From contig NZ_KB893134.1 of NCBI RefSeq assembly GCF_000374005.1, forward strand, positions 274,084-338,083: a stretch of 64,000 bases of DNA, given 5' to 3'. A program made the position numbers and the translations under genes. A model generated the notes under the pieces. It had not been told where the DNA came from. It saw nothing but the letters and a program-made list of their open reading frames with translations, and ran no database searches. Below, in pieces: positions 1 through 9,199 of this stretch. This DNA comes from Kiloniella laminariae DSM 19542 (GTDB lineage Bacteria; Pseudomonadota; Alphaproteobacteria; Kiloniellales; Kiloniellaceae). The first letter of the stretch is position 1; each line of letters begins with the position of its first letter.

Positions 1-215
1 AAGGTGATACTGGTTCACCAGAAGTACAGGTTGCTATTCTTACAGAACGCATCAACAACCTGACTGAGCATCTCAAAGGACACAAAAAGGATTTCCATTC
101 CCGTCGTGGTCTTCTGAGCATGGTTGGTCAGCGTCGTCGTCTGTTGGACTACGCAAAGAAAAAAGGTCAGGGCCGTTATGAAGCTCTGATCAGCCGTCTC
201 GGCCTGCGCCGCTAA
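1..215 (+). CDS. rpsO: 30S ribosomal protein S15 (5' truncated by window edge)
   Basis: S15 binds 16S rRNA early in small-subunit assembly. The reading frame enters at base 3 and ends with TAA at 213-215. The visible 70 residues are the C-terminal three quarters of the protein. They include the conserved [20 protein letters not shown] and [10 protein letters not shown] segments, and the protein ends in RLGLRR as S15 does. It lies directly upstream of pnp, the usual bacterial rpsO-pnp order. No U-tract terminator follows, so read-through into pnp is likely. The N-terminal part is outside the window. Confidence 0.97.
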   Translation, partial: GDTGSPEVQVAILTERINNLTEHLKGHKKDFHSRRGLLSMVGQRRRLLDYAKKKGQGRYEALISRLGLRR

Positions 216-362
216 GGCATAGGTAGTTTCCAAGTGGCACCCGGTCAGAACGAAACTGTGTTTCGGGATGGCCGGGTGCACGGCTATTGAAGGGTTGCTA
301 TTGTAACTTTGAAATAGCTTTCAGTGATATTGTTTCGGGGGCCGGGGCAATATCAGGTCTGA

Positions 363-414
363 GCCGGTCCTGCGTAAACTGTTCTGCAAAACGGACAGTT
401 TACGTAGGTCCGGC
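363..414 (+). promoter_or_regulatory. Long hairpin in the rpsO-pnp intergenic leader (probable RNase III / PNPase autoregulation site)
   Basis: The arms 363-382 and 395-414 are complementary at about 18 of 20 positions around a 12-base loop, and the structure ends 37 bases before the pnp start codon. There is no U-tract, so it is not a terminator. In Escherichia coli the pnp leader holds a long stem cut by RNase III, which lets PNPase repress its own translation. The same position and form suggest that role here, by inference. A second, weaker GC-rich stem lies at about 234-281. Confidence 0.7.
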
Positions 415-451
415 AACCCTAAAGCCGGCCCACCATATTTAAGGAAAAGTG

Positions 452-2572
452 ATGTTTAACATCTATAGTAAAGAGATTGAATGGGGCGGACGTACCCTCA
501 AGTTTGAAACCGGACAGATTGCCCGTCAGGCCGATGGCGCTGTTATGGTAACCTATGGTGACACGGTTGTACTCTGTACCGCTGTTGGCGCACGTGATGT
601 GAAGCCGGGCCAGGACTTTTTCCCCCTGACCGTAAACTATCAGGAAAAAACCTATGCTGCCGGTAAAATCCCTGGTGGTTTCTTCAAACGCGAAGCTCGT
701 CCATCTGAAAAAGAGACCCTGGTTTCCCGCCTGATCGACCGGCCATTGCGCCCGTTGTTTGCTGATGGCTATCTGAACGAGACCCAGGTGATCTGTACTG
801 TTGTCAGTCATGATCTGGAAAACGATCCTGATATCGTTGCGATGATCGGTGCATCTGCTGCTTTGACAATTTCAGGCTTGCCTTTCCTCGGCCCAATCGG
901 TGGCTGTCGTGTTGGTTATAAAGATGGCGAGTACATCCTGAACCCCTATATGCAGGACTATGCCGAACTGGATCTGGATCTGGTTCTTGCCGGAACACAC
1001 GAAGGTGTGTTGATGGTTGAATCCGAAGCAAAACAGCTTTCAGAAGAAGTTATGCTGGGCGCTGTGGCCTATGGTCACGAGCAGATGCAGGCTGTAATCA
1101 ATGCAATTATTGATCTGGCTGAACAGTGTGCAAAAGATCCACGCGAAATTGCTCCTGCTAACCCAGCTGTTGCTGTCGTAAAAGAAAAACTGCTTGCTGG
1201 CGGCATTGTCGACAAGTTTGCAGAAGCTTACAAAGAGCAGAACAAGCTGGCTCGCCAGAACAATATTTCTGCTGTAAAAGCTGCTGCTGTTGAAGGCTTG
1301 GAAGCTGAAGAAGTTTCTATTGCAGGTGGCCTGTTCAAAAAACTCGAAGCAGAAGTCGTTCGTGGCTCGATCCTCAAGACCGGTAACCGGATTGATGGCC
1401 GAAATACCAAGCAGATCCGCCCGATTGTTGCCCAGGTTGGTCTTTTGCCACTGACGCATGGTTCATCTCTGTTTACACGCGGCGAAACCCAGGCTCTGGT
1501 TACTTCGACCCTCGGAACTGGTCAGGACGAGCAGATCGTTGACCAGCTCGACGGCAGCTATCGTGAGCACTTTATGCTGCACTATAACTTCCCGCCATAC
1601 TCTGTCGGTGAAGCCGGGTTCCTGCGGGGCCCAGGTCGTCGTGAAATTGGTCACGGTAAACTGGCATGGCGTGCGATTCATCCTTTGCTGCCTACGAAAG
1701 AGGATTTCCCCTACACGCTGCGTGTTGTGTCTGAAATCACCGAATCAAACGGCTCTTCTTCTATGGCATCTGTATGTGGTGCTTCCCTCGCGTTGATGGA
1801 TGCTGGTGTTCCTCTTGGTGCGCCTGTTGCCGGTATTGCCATGGGTCTGATCAAGGAGGGTGATGATTTCGCCGTTCTTTCCGACATTCTGGGTGACGAG
1901 GATCATCTGGGTGATATGGACTTCAAGGTTGCTGGTACCGAGAACGGTGTGACTGCCCTGCAGATGGATATCAAGATTACTTCCATCACTCAGGAGATCA
2001 TGAAGATTGCTCTGGAGCAGGCTCGTGAAGGCCGTCTGCACATCCTCGGCGAAATGGGCCAGGCGCTGACATCCGGCCGTGAAGGTGTATCCGATCACGC
2101 ACCGCGCATCACAACCTTCTCCATTCCAAAAGAGAAAATTCGTGAAGTTATCGGCACAGGCGGTAAGGTTATTCGGGAAATTACTGAAGAAACCGGCGCC
2201 AAGATCGATATCGATGATGATGGCACGATCAAGGTTGCTGCAGTGGATCAGGATCAGGCGGATGCGGCTGTAAACTGGATTAAATCCATTGTTGCTGAAC
2301 CGGAAGTTGGCGTGATCTATGAAGGTAAAGTTGTACGTTGTGTTGACTTTGGTGCATTCGTGAACTTCATGGGCGCACGCGATGGTCTGGTTCATATTTC
2401 CGAACTGGAAAACCGTCGTGTTGCCACGGTGAACGAAGTGGTTAACGAAGGCGATATCGTCAAGGTCAAGTGCATCGGGATCGAACGTGGTGGCAAGGTC
2501 AAGCTTTCCATGAAGCGTGTTAATCAGGAAACCGGTGAAGACCTTGAGGCTGGCGAACAGGCTGAAGGTTAA
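452..2572 (+). CDS. pnp: Polyribonucleotide nucleotidyltransferase (PNPase)
   Basis: PNPase is a phosphorolytic 3'-5' exoribonuclease of the degradosome type that acts in mRNA decay and sRNA metabolism. The 706-residue protein has the full layout: first RNase PH domain (about 1-230), helical linker, second RNase PH domain (about 310-545) with the catalytic acidic stretch [12 protein letters not shown], a KH domain ([14 protein letters not shown], about 555-615) and a C-terminal S1 domain (about 620-690). ATG at 452 is chosen over the in-frame GTG at 449 because AAGGA at 441-445 is correctly spaced and the protein then begins [11 protein letters not shown], as in relatives. The C-terminus is short and acidic. 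Confidence 0.98.
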   Translation: MFNIYSKEIEWGGRTLKFETGQIARQADGAVMVTYGDTVVLCTAVGARDVKPGQDFFPLTVNYQEKTYAAGKIPGGFFKREARPSEKETLVSRLIDRPLRPLFADGYLNETQVICTVVSHDLENDPDIVAMIGASAALTISGLPFLGPIGGCRVGYKDGEYILNPYMQDYAELDLDLVLAGTHEGVLMVESEAKQLSEEVMLGAVAYGHEQMQAVINAIIDLAEQCAKDPREIAPANPAVAVVKEKLLAGGIVDKFAEAYKEQNKLARQNNISAVKAAAVEGLEAEEVSIAGGLFKKLEAEVVRGSILKTGNRIDGRNTKQIRPIVAQVGLLPLTHGSSLFTRGETQALVTSTLGTGQDEQIVDQLDGSYREHFMLHYNFPPYSVGEAGFLRGPGRREIGHGKLAWRAIHPLLPTKEDFPYTLRVVSEITESNGSSSMASVCGASLALMDAGVPLGAPVAGIAMGLIKEGDDFAVLSDILGDEDHLGDMDFKVAGTENGVTALQMDIKITSITQEIMKIALEQAREGRLHILGEMGQALTSGREGVSDHAPRITTFSIPKEKIREVIGTGGKVIREITEETGAKIDIDDDGTIKVAAVDQDQADAAVNWIKSIVAEPEVGVIYEGKVVRCVDFGAFVNFMGARDGLVHISELENRRVATVNEVVNEGDIVKVKCIGIERGGKVKLSMKRVNQETGEDLEAGEQAEG

Positions 2573-2656
2573 CAGAGATATCAATGTCAGTTTAATTGGT
2601 CCTACTCGACAGGCTAAACTGGTAATTGACCTGAAATAAAAAGCAGGTATTAAGAA

Positions 2657-2687
2657 ACGGGCGCCTATAGTGGGTGTCCGTTTTTTT
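2657..2687 (+). terminator. Rho-independent terminator of pnp
   Basis: A nine-pair stem (2657-2665 with 2673-2681, including G-U pairs) is followed by seven T. It lies 85 bases after the pnp stop. Confidence 0.85.
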
Positions 2688-2746
2688 GTCGGCCGATTTT
2701 GCGGCCTTATGTTCGGCCCCGTGCCTTTATTTAAGGGAGTAGGAGC

Positions 2747-3499
2747 ATGGCAAACGCCACTCCGGTTGTTACATTGCCACGGGTTCAGGCCCATCGCGGG
2801 GCTTCGGGAGTTCGCCCGGAAAATACGATGACCAGCTTTCGGGAGGCCTTGGCTCAGGGTGCGACCTGGACCGAGTTTGATGTCAAGCTTTCAAAAGATG
2901 GTGTGCCGCTGCTTTATCATGACAAGGATCTGAAACGGACTTCGGGCCGCGAGGGTTTGGTCAAGGATTTCACCTTTTCTGAGTTGCGGGAATTCGAGGC
3001 CGGATCCTGGTTTGGGGCTGAGTTCGCCGGAGAGAAAATTCCATCTTTTGAAGAAGTCATGCAGTTTCATATCGAGAACGGCATGCAGGCGAACATCGAG
3101 TTCAAGCCCTCGGATAATGAAGAAGATGAAACTGTCAAAGTTGTTGTCGAAATGCTGGAGCGTATTTGGCCAAAGGATCGCCCAAAACCGCTGTTTAGTT
3201 CTTTTAAGCACAGATGTTTGGAAGTCGCCCGGGATATTGCCCCGGCTTATCCGCGCGGACTTTTGATTTATGATGACCTTGAAAACTGGAAAGAAGATGC
3301 CGAACGGCTGGTCTGTACCACGATACATCCCTGGCACAAGACTTTGACTCCTGACCTGGTTAACAGTTTCCAGCAGGCAGGATACGGCATTGCCACCTAT
3401 ACTGTAAACGATCCCGCCCGGGCGCAGGAGCTGGTTGCTATGGGCGTAGATTCCATTATTACCGATAATCCTGCTGTGATGATCAAGGCACTGTCATAA
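2747..3499 (+). CDS. Glycerophosphodiester phosphodiesterase, cytoplasmic UgpQ type
   Basis: This enzyme hydrolyses glycerophosphodiesters to glycerol 3-phosphate and an alcohol. The 250-residue protein is a single GDPD TIM-barrel. It has the N-terminal HRGASG.RPENT signature (His near residue 17), then EFDVKLSKDGVPLLYHD with the metal and catalytic residues, the NIEFKP strand, and a C-terminal TYTVND...GVDSIITDNP end. There is no signal peptide, so it resembles UgpQ rather than periplasmic GlpQ. AAGGGAG at 2733-2739 supports the ATG at 2747. It is flanked by terminators on both sides and is therefore probably monocistronic. Confidence 0.93.
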   Translation: MANATPVVTLPRVQAHRGASGVRPENTMTSFREALAQGATWTEFDVKLSKDGVPLLYHDKDLKRTSGREGLVKDFTFSELREFEAGSWFGAEFAGEKIPSFEEVMQFHIENGMQANIEFKPSDNEEDETVKVVVEMLERIWPKDRPKPLFSSFKHRCLEVARDIAPAYPRGLLIYDDLENWKEDAERLVCTTIHPWHKTLTPDLVNSFQQAGYGIATYTVNDPARAQELVAMGVDSIITDNPAVMIKALS

Positions 3500-3530
3500 G
3501 CCGCTGAAAAACTGCAGAAGCTTTCAAAGA

Positions 3531-3575
3531 ATAAAGGCCTGTCCTGGTTTGTCTCTGGTCAGGCCTTTATTTTTT
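3531..3575 (+). terminator. Rho-independent terminator after the GDPD gene
   Basis: Perfect 11-bp arms (3531-3541 with 3560-3570, ATAAAGGCCTG and complement) are followed by a T-rich tail. Confidence 0.88.
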
Positions 3576-3692
3576 GCTGGTCTGGCAGAAACTGATGCCT
3601 TGTCGTCATTGTTGTCAGACGCAAGGACTTGCATACTCCTGTCAGGGGCAAGGGATCGCGTAATGTGTTCCCGTTCATTTCAGGAGAAGAGA

Positions 3693-4001
3693 ATGCTGAA
3701 ACTAAAACCTAATTGCGAGTTTTGTAACAGGGATTTACCTCCGGTATCGGAGGAGGCAATGATCTGTTCCTATGAGTGTACCTTCTGTCGTGATTGTACG
3801 GAAAACCTGCTTTGCAATGTGTGCCCTAACTGTGGCGGCGGGTTTGTGCCGCGCCCTGTCCGTCCAGCTACAGCGCGGCGAGAAGGGGTCAGCATTCAAC
3901 ACCATCCAGCTTCAGAAGAACGGGTACACAGTCGTTATAGCAAGTTAGAAATAGAAACATTCTCCCGGAAAATCAGAAATATTTCACCGGAAAACCGTTA
4001 A
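3693..4001 (+). CDS. DUF1272 cysteine-rich zinc-ribbon protein
   Basis: This is a small cytoplasmic protein of unknown function. Residues 1-57 match the DUF1272 pattern: NCEFCNRDLPP, then ICSYECTFCRDC and CNVCPNCGG, four cysteine pairs suited to binding two zinc ions. The remaining 45 residues are a basic, low-complexity tail. The ATG at 3693 is preferred because AGGAGA at 3682-3687 is well spaced; the longer upstream frame would add a poor extension. It is followed by 160 bases and then a PPOX-type flavoprotein, with no clear operon link. Confidence 0.85.
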   Translation: MLKLKPNCEFCNRDLPPVSEEAMICSYECTFCRDCTENLLCNVCPNCGGGFVPRPVRPATARREGVSIQHHPASEERVHSRYSKLEIETFSRKIRNISPENR

Positions 4002-4160
4002 AAATAACCGGGTGAGATCACATAGGAATATTTCAAAGTTACTCTTGCCGGATGTTTGTCTTGACCTCGTCACCCCTGTATATTTTCCTGTGACAGCTTG
4101 TCCGAAATATCTTGTTGGTTACCTATCCGGGCCCCCATCCTCTTGCTGGCAAAGGTTCTC

Positions 4161-4778
4161 ATGTCGCATATTCTCAAAACCGAAGCAGATCTCCGCGCAC
4201 TTTATGGTGAAAAGAGCCCCCGAGCCGAGAAAAAGGTTCTGGGTCATCTTGATAAACATTGTCGCAGTTTTATCGCCCGCAGTCCCTTCCTTACCCTTGC
4301 TACGTCCAGTTCGGCGCATGGTGCAGACTGTTCTCCCAAAGGGGATGCGCCGGGATTTGTCCGGGTTCTTGATGATCAGCATCTGGCAATTCCCGATCGC
4401 CCGGGAAACAACAGGATTGATAGTCCGGTCAATATTCTCGAAAATCCCCAGGTTGGCGTTCTGTTTATTATTCCTGGGGTCAAAGAAACGCTCAGGGTTA
4501 ACGGGGAAGCAGTTATCTCTGTCGATCCCGAATTGCTGGAAACAATGGCCGTTAATGGAAAACTCCCGCGTTCCGCTATCGTGATCACGGTCAGGGAAGC
4601 TTACATCCACTGTGCCAAGTCCCTGATGCGATCCGACTTGTGGAACCCGGAAAAGCACCTGGATCGGAAAGAACTGGCCTCAATGGGGCAAATACTGGCC
4701 GATCACATCGGTGATAATCTTGATGCTGAGGCCTATGACGCGACGATGGACAGCCGTTATCAGGCAACACTTTATTGA
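4161..4778 (+). CDS. Pyridoxamine 5'-phosphate oxidase-family flavoprotein (MSMEG_1061-like)
   Basis: The 205-residue protein has the split-barrel FMN-binding fold of the PPOX superfamily: FLTLATSSSAHGADCSPKGDAPGFVRVLDD near residue 45, LAIPDRPGNNRIDSPVNIL, and VGVLFIIPG.KETLRVNG. This matches the family typified by MSMEG_1061, whose physiological substrate is not established. The ATG at 4161 follows AAAGG at 4151-4155. It is followed after 29 bases by a GFA-family gene and the two may be co-transcribed. I cannot predict the substrate. Confidence 0.85.
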   Translation: MSHILKTEADLRALYGEKSPRAEKKVLGHLDKHCRSFIARSPFLTLATSSSAHGADCSPKGDAPGFVRVLDDQHLAIPDRPGNNRIDSPVNILENPQVGVLFIIPGVKETLRVNGEAVISVDPELLETMAVNGKLPRSAIVITVREAYIHCAKSLMRSDLWNPEKHLDRKELASMGQILADHIGDNLDAEAYDATMDSRYQATLY

Positions 4779-4807
4779 CGATCTCGAATTTATATCAGGG
4801 GTTTATT

Positions 4808-5215
4808 ATGTCTGATCTAATCAAGACGGGCGGATGTCTTTGTGGAGGCGTGCGATATGAAGTGACCGGGGCATTGCGTGATTCCGTTGCCTGTCACTGC
4901 ATCCAGTGCCGTAAAACCAGCGGGCACTATGTTTCCGCGACAGCTGTCGCAAAAACAGATTTTCGCCTTCTTGAGGAGCGGGGATTGCGCTGGTATCAGT
5001 CGTCTGACACGGCAAGGAGGGGTTTTTGCCAGAACTGTGGCTCCAGCCTCTTCTGGGATCTGGATGGCCGGGACCAGATGGGAATTATGAGCGGGACGAT
5101 TGATGGTAAGAGTGGAATCAAGACCCGTGAACATATCTTTGTCGAAGACAAAGGGGATTATTACGAGTTGTCTGACGGGTTGCCGACCTGTGCTGGCTAT
5201 CCCAGTAAAACATAA
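4808..5215 (+). CDS. GFA (glutathione-dependent formaldehyde-activating) family protein
   Basis: The 135-residue protein has the GFA zinc-binding cysteine pattern: CLCGGVRYE (Cys10, Cys12), CHCIQCRKTSG (Cys29, 31, 34) and FCQNCGSSLFW further on. Family members bind zinc. The eponymous enzyme was described as condensing formaldehyde with glutathione, but most homologues, including this short one, have no assigned substrate. ATG at 4808 is favoured over the ATG at 4775, which would overlap the upstream stop and add residues not seen in the family. Confidence 0.88.
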   Translation: MSDLIKTGGCLCGGVRYEVTGALRDSVACHCIQCRKTSGHYVSATAVAKTDFRLLEERGLRWYQSSDTARRGFCQNCGSSLFWDLDGRDQMGIMSGTIDGKSGIKTREHIFVEDKGDYYELSDGLPTCAGYPSKT

Positions 5216-5257
5216 TAATTTGAGCTATGTAGCTTTTTTATTTTTAAAAAATAAGAA

Positions 5258-5282
5258 AAGGGCTGCCAAAATGGCAGCCCTT
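5258..5282 (-). terminator. Terminator of the fabA-fabB-fabI operon
   Basis: A 10-bp perfect stem (5258-5267 with 5273-5282, AAGGGCTGCC) sits 28 bases beyond the fabI stop. On the minus strand it is followed by a U-rich run from 5257 leftwards. It lies between convergent genes and could also stop the plus-strand transcript. Confidence 0.85.
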
Positions 5283-5310
5283 AGAAAACTTAAAGACCTG
5301 AGAGTGCTGG

Positions 5311-6114
5311 CTATTCGACGGAGCGTTTGGGGCTCGGAATGCCAATGACGTTAAAGCCGGCATCAACAAAGTGAACCTCGCCGGTAACACCCATCGACAG
5401 ATCAGAGCAGAGATAAAGCCCGGCATTGCCGACTTCTTCCAGCAGCACATTTCTGCCCAGCGGAGAGTTATCCCGGGTGAAGCCGTAAGTGTACTTGGCA
5501 TCGGCAATGGCAGAGCCTGCGAGGGTGCGCATGGGGCCTGCAGAGATTGCATTGACCCTGGTGCCATCGGGACCCATATCCATTGCCAGATAACGTACGG
5601 AGGCTTCCAGAGCCGCCTTGGCAACACCCATGACGTTATAGTTTGGCGTTACCCGTTCAGACCCGAGATAGGTCAGGGTAATCAGGCTGCTATTCTTGCT
5701 CAGGAAGGGAGCAGCCTTTTGAGCAACAGCGGTAAAGGAGTAGCAGGAGATTGACATGGTATTGCGGAAATTTTCCCGCGTTGTGTCAACATAACGGCCC
5801 TTCAGTTCTTCCTTGTCGGAATAAGCGATAGCATGAACGACAAAGTCCAGGCTTCCCCACTGTTCCTTCAGGGTCGAGAAGACATTTTCCAGTGCGTCCC
5901 CATCTTCAACATCGCAAGGCAGAACCAGATTGGATCCTACGGATGCAGCCAGAGGTTCTACACGCTTTTTGAAGGCGTCTCCCTGATAGGTGAAGGCCAG
6001 TTCAGCCCCCTGGTTGTGTAACGCTTGAGCAATCCCCCAGGCGATGGAGTGGTTATTGGCGACGCCCATAATCAGGCCCCGTTTTCCGTCCATCAATGCC
6101 GTTGTCCTCGTCAC
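5311..6114 (-). CDS. fabI: Enoyl-[acyl-carrier-protein] reductase (NADH)
   Basis: FabI carries out the last reduction of each fatty-acid elongation cycle and is the triclosan target. The protein has the glycine-rich GVANNHSIAWGIA nucleotide-binding start and the short-chain-dehydrogenase catalytic pair in YNVMGVAK (Tyr-x6-Lys), followed by ISAGPMRTLA. The 267-residue length is typical. A GTG start at 6114 is chosen because AAAGG lies 7 bases upstream; an internal ATG seven codons later is possible. It is third in a fabA-fabB-fabI operon. Confidence 0.96.
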   Translation of the reverse strand: MTRTTALMDGKRGLIMGVANNHSIAWGIAQALHNQGAELAFTYQGDAFKKRVEPLAASVGSNLVLPCDVEDGDALENVFSTLKEQWGSLDFVVHAIAYSDKEELKGRYVDTTRENFRNTMSISCYSFTAVAQKAAPFLSKNSSLITLTYLGSERVTPNYNVMGVAKAALEASVRYLAMDMGPDGTRVNAISAGPMRTLAGSAIADAKYTYGFTRDNSPLGRNVLLEEVGNAGLYLCSDLSMGVTGEVHFVDAGFNVIGIPSPKRSVE

Positions 6115-6176
6115 GATCTTACCTTTCGTCTTTTACTGCTTTCATCGAAGCTTTGTAGTTGCGTTGCGCAGGCTGA

Positions 6177-7400
6177 TTAATCGCGTACACGCTTGAAAAC
6201 GACCGAGGCATTAGTGCCTCCGAAACCAAAGCTGTTGGACATGACGCAGTCGATTGTCTCATCGTCCTTGCGTTCAATAAGGATTGGCATGCCTGCAGCT
6301 TCGGGGTCGAGCTCTTCGATGTTTGCAGATGCGCACAGGAAGTTATTTTCCATCATCAGAAGCGAGTAGATGATTTCCTGTACACCGGTGGCTCCCTGTG
6401 AGTGACCGGTAAGGGACTTGGTTGATGAAATCCATGGAATAGCCTGTCCCTCGAAGGCTTCCTTGATTGCTTTGAGCTCAGTGGTATCTCCGACGGGTGT
6501 CGAGGTTCCATGAGCATTGATATAGTTGACTTTGGTATTTCCCGCTTCGGCCAGGGCCAGTTTCATGCAGCGGACGGCACCTTCGCCAGACGGGGCGACC
6601 ATATCGGCGCCATCCGAGGTTGCCCCATAGCCGACAAGCTCACCATAGATCTTGGCGCCGCGGGCTTTGGCGTGTTCGTACTCTTCAAGAACAACAACAC
6701 CGGCACCACCGGAGATGACAAAACCATCCCGGTTGGCATCATAGGCCCGGGAAGCTTTGGTCGGATCATCATTATACTTGCTGGAAAGTGCCCCCATTGC
6801 ATCGAACAGAACGGTCAGGGTCCAGTGAAGTTCTTCACCACCACCAGCGAATACAATGTCCTGTTTACCCATCTGAATCAGCTCTGCGCCATTGCCGACG
6901 CAGTGAGCCGAGGTCGAACAGGCAGAAGTGATGGAATAGCTGTGGCCTTTGATCTTGAAGGCGGTTCCCATGTTGGCTGAGTTAGTTGAGCCCATGCAAC
7001 GCGGTACCATATAAGGACCAACACGTTTTGGCCCCTTTTCCCGGGTGATATCCGCCGCCGCAACCTGGTTTGAGGTTGAAGACCCGCCGGACCCCATCAC
7101 CAGACCGGTGCGGATATTCGAAACAAGGCTGTCATCGAGGCCCGCATCTGCGATCGCCTCTTTCATTGCGACATAGTTATAGGCTGACCCGTCGCCCATG
7201 AAGCGGCGGAGTTTCCGGTCAACCAGGGCATCGAGGTCGATGTTGATCGAGCCATGAATATGACTGCGAAAACCAAGTTCGGCATAGGTTTCGCAATATT
7301 CAATGCCAGAGCGCCCTTCCTTGAGAGAAGAGATCACTTCTTGCTTGTTGTTGCCGATGCTGGAAACAATTCCAAGTCCGGTGACGACTACGCGACGCAT
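6177..7400 (-). CDS. fabB: 3-oxoacyl-[acyl-carrier-protein] synthase I
   Basis: FabB is the condensing enzyme needed for unsaturated fatty-acid elongation. The 407-residue thiolase-fold protein shows the Cys-His-His triad: nucleophile Cys161 in [10 protein letters not shown], a histidine in [11 protein letters not shown] and a histidine in [10 protein letters not shown], ending in the conserved [11 protein letters not shown]. Pairing with fabA immediately upstream identifies it as the FabB (KAS I) rather than FabF type. It is 75 bases downstream of fabA and 62 upstream of fabI. Confidence 0.96.
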   Translation of the reverse strand: MRRVVVTGLGIVSSIGNNKQEVISSLKEGRSGIEYCETYAELGFRSHIHGSINIDLDALVDRKLRRFMGDGSAYNYVAMKEAIADAGLDDSLVSNIRTGLVMGSGGSSTSNQVAAADITREKGPKRVGPYMVPRCMGSTNSANMGTAFKIKGHSYSITSACSTSAHCVGNGAELIQMGKQDIVFAGGGEELHWTLTVLFDAMGALSSKYNDDPTKASRAYDANRDGFVISGGAGVVVLEEYEHAKARGAKIYGELVGYGATSDGADMVAPSGEGAVRCMKLALAEAGNTKVNYINAHGTSTPVGDTTELKAIKEAFEGQAIPWISSTKSLTGHSQGATGVQEIIYSLLMMENNFLCASANIEELDPEAAGMPILIERKDDETIDCVMSNSFGFGGTNASVVFKRVRD

Positions 7401-7475
7401 CTACCGTGTCCTTATTACTAGTGGGGCTGCCATTACCCGGTAACGGCAGCTGGTATCAGGTTTATTCCAGAGGAA

Positions 7476-8000
7476 TCAGGATTCTGTCTGGAACAGACCT
7501 ACTTTCATATCCTTGATCTCAAAAGCAACCTCGTCATCAGCCATGATGATTCCATCAGAAACCCCCATCACCAGTTTGCGGTTGATGACCCGTTTCATGT
7601 CGACCTTGTAGGTCACTTTCTTGATTGAAGGGGTAATCATGCTTTTGAGTTTTACCTCGCCAACACCGAGCGCGCGACCGCGACCAGGAGCGCCAATCCA
7701 GCCAAGGAAAAAGCCGGTCATCTGCCAAACGGCATCCAGGCCCAGACAGCCGGGCATAACCGGGTCACCCTGGAAGTGACAGTCAAAGAACCAGAGATCC
7801 GGTTTAATGTCATACTCAGCGATGATCTGGCCTTTGCCGTGTTCCCCACCATCTTCGGTGATGGATGTGATGCGATCAAACATCAACATAGGAGGCAAGG
7901 GCAGCTGGGCATTCCCTGGACCAAAAAGTTCGCCACGCCCGCAAGAGAGAATGTCTTCGTAGGAATAGCTGTTCTGGCGTTCGCTCAAAGGTTTATCCAC
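7476..8000 (-). CDS. fabA: 3-hydroxydecanoyl-[ACP] dehydratase/isomerase
   Basis: FabA dehydrates 3-hydroxydecanoyl-ACP and isomerises the trans-2 to the cis-3 double bond, the branch point to unsaturated fatty acids in anaerobic-type synthesis. The 174-residue hot-dog protein carries the active-site segment [17 protein letters not shown] with catalytic His75 and Asp89. It is the first gene of the fabA-fabB-fabI operon and is divergent from irr, an order known from several alphaproteobacteria. Confidence 0.97.
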   Translation of the reverse strand: MDKPLSERQNSYSYEDILSCGRGELFGPGNAQLPLPPMLMFDRITSITEDGGEHGKGQIIAEYDIKPDLWFFDCHFQGDPVMPGCLGLDAVWQMTGFFLGWIGAPGRGRALGVGEVKLKSMITPSIKKVTYKVDMKRVINRKLVMGVSDGIIMADDEVAFEIKDMKVGLFQTES

Positions 8001-8025
8001 CGTCTTTTAAGTTGTTTTCCGAACT

Positions 8026-8262
8026 TCAGCTCTTAAGGGCCGAATCCGGCGTGACTATAACACAGGGACACCGGGCCATGGCAATGTTCTTAAGGCCGCA
8101 GCCAGCTGCAAGATCGTGAATTTTTTTATAAAGCTGATCTATTTTATCATCATCTACCGCTCTCCCACCAGTGATGTGTTGTTTCCAGTTAAAAAGATCA
8201 ATCAAAAAGTGCAGAAGGAATTGAGAAGTACCTCTGGCAGATGCTGTTTGGACCGGGAGCTG
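8026..8262 (-). pseudogene. Unassigned open frame, possibly a decayed or small gene, upstream of fabA
   Basis: The fabA-irr gap (8001-8453) is not empty. On the minus strand a frame stays open for 79 codons and ends at 8026, 25 bases before fabA. Its last 59 codons could start at a TTG (8205) but lack a clear ribosome site. The predicted C-terminus (VDDDKIDQLYKKIHDLAA, then NIAMARCPCVIVTPD) looks protein-like. A second open minus frame runs from near 8440 to a stop at 8202, so the two could be one gene broken by a frameshift. I recognise no family, and chance is not excluded. No other feature is evident in 8263-8453. Confidence 0.25.
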
Positions 8263-8453
8263 TTATTGAGGTCAGCCAGCAGTGAGTGAGCCGCTTGATC
8301 CTGGGCATTAAATCGTTGAACAGGGGATATTTTGCTGTGGTTGGAAAAATTATAGAGGTGATACCTGCAAATAAGCGGTAAAATCAGCCTGAAAATACCA
8401 GAAATCCGCTTTTTTCTCTTTAACCCTACGTTTTCTGGCTTATATTGAGTCCT

Positions 8454-8900
8454 ATGGAAAAGATACGCCCCTACACAGAGTTAATTGATACGCTTAAAAC
8501 TGCCGGGCTCAGGCCAACACGGCAGCGTTTGGCGTTGGCCAAGCTACTCTATTCCCAGGGAGACAGGCATATCTCTGCCGAGCAGCTCCATGTCGAAGCC
8601 ATGGATGCAAAGGTCAGTGTTTCTCTGGCGACGGTCTATAATACTTTGCATCAGTTTCACGATGCCGGGCTTCTGCGTGAAGTTCTCGTCGAGGCCGGGC
8701 GTTCTTATTTCGACACAAACGTGAGCGACCATCATCATCTCTATTATGAAGAAACCGGGGAGCTGATTGATATCTCCAAGGATGCGATCCAGTTCAAGAA
8801 CCTGCCAAAACTTCCTGAGGGGAAAAGAATTTCGCGAGTGGAAGTCGTCGTTCATGTGGTTGATGTTGAAGAAAAAAAAGATCTTCTTGCTGCAGAATAA
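8454..8900 (+). CDS. irr: Iron response regulator Irr (Fur superfamily)
   Basis: Irr is the alphaproteobacterial Fur-family regulator of iron and haem metabolism and is degraded or inactivated through haem. The 148-residue protein has an N-terminal winged helix (about 15-80, LRPTRQRLALAKLLY, then LATVYNTLHQFHDAGLL) and the histidine cluster SDHHHLYYEETGELIDI with His93-95, the haem- and metal-linked motif of Irr. ATG 8454 is used; a TTG three codons upstream is also open and the ribosome site is weak for both. Its place opposite fabA also fits Irr. Confidence 0.92.
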   Translation: MEKIRPYTELIDTLKTAGLRPTRQRLALAKLLYSQGDRHISAEQLHVEAMDAKVSVSLATVYNTLHQFHDAGLLREVLVEAGRSYFDTNVSDHHHLYYEETGELIDISKDAIQFKNLPKLPEGKRISRVEVVVHVVDVEEKKDLLAAE

Positions 8901-9100
8901 CAGTTGAAAAACCTGAATTTAACAATCTTCTTGGACCCTGATCATAATTTCACTGACAACACCGCCTATGATGACGGTTGTTTGACGGTGCCCTGTTTTA
9001 GGGCGCTTGCAGGAAACGTTCTTCGGGCGTAGAATTTTGACTGTAGGGTGCGAAAATCCTCGTTACGTCAAAGCTCGGCAAAAAGAGCGAGAGATGAAAG

Positions 9101-9136
9101 AAGTCAGGCTCCGGCGAACCAGCCAGTGCCTGACTT
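9101..9136. terminator. Hairpin between irr and the convergent SH3 gene, probable terminator
   Basis: Nine-base perfect arms AAGTCAGGC (9101-9109) and complement (9128-9136) are flanked by moderately T-rich sequence on both sides. It lies between convergent genes. The long 18-base loop makes it a weaker call. Confidence 0.5.
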
Positions 9137-9199
9137 TGTTTGCTCAGGGGATCAAAGACACAGAAGAGTATCTGCGTTTTGATTGCTTCGAGCGAAGGT

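Noticed and set aside
1745-2794. 349-codon minus-strand ORF across the 3' half of pnp
   Set aside because: Shadow frame of the well-supported pnp gene.
4098-4160. Longer start for the PPOX-type protein
   Set aside because: The extra 21 residues lack family similarity, and ATG 4161 has the ribosome site.
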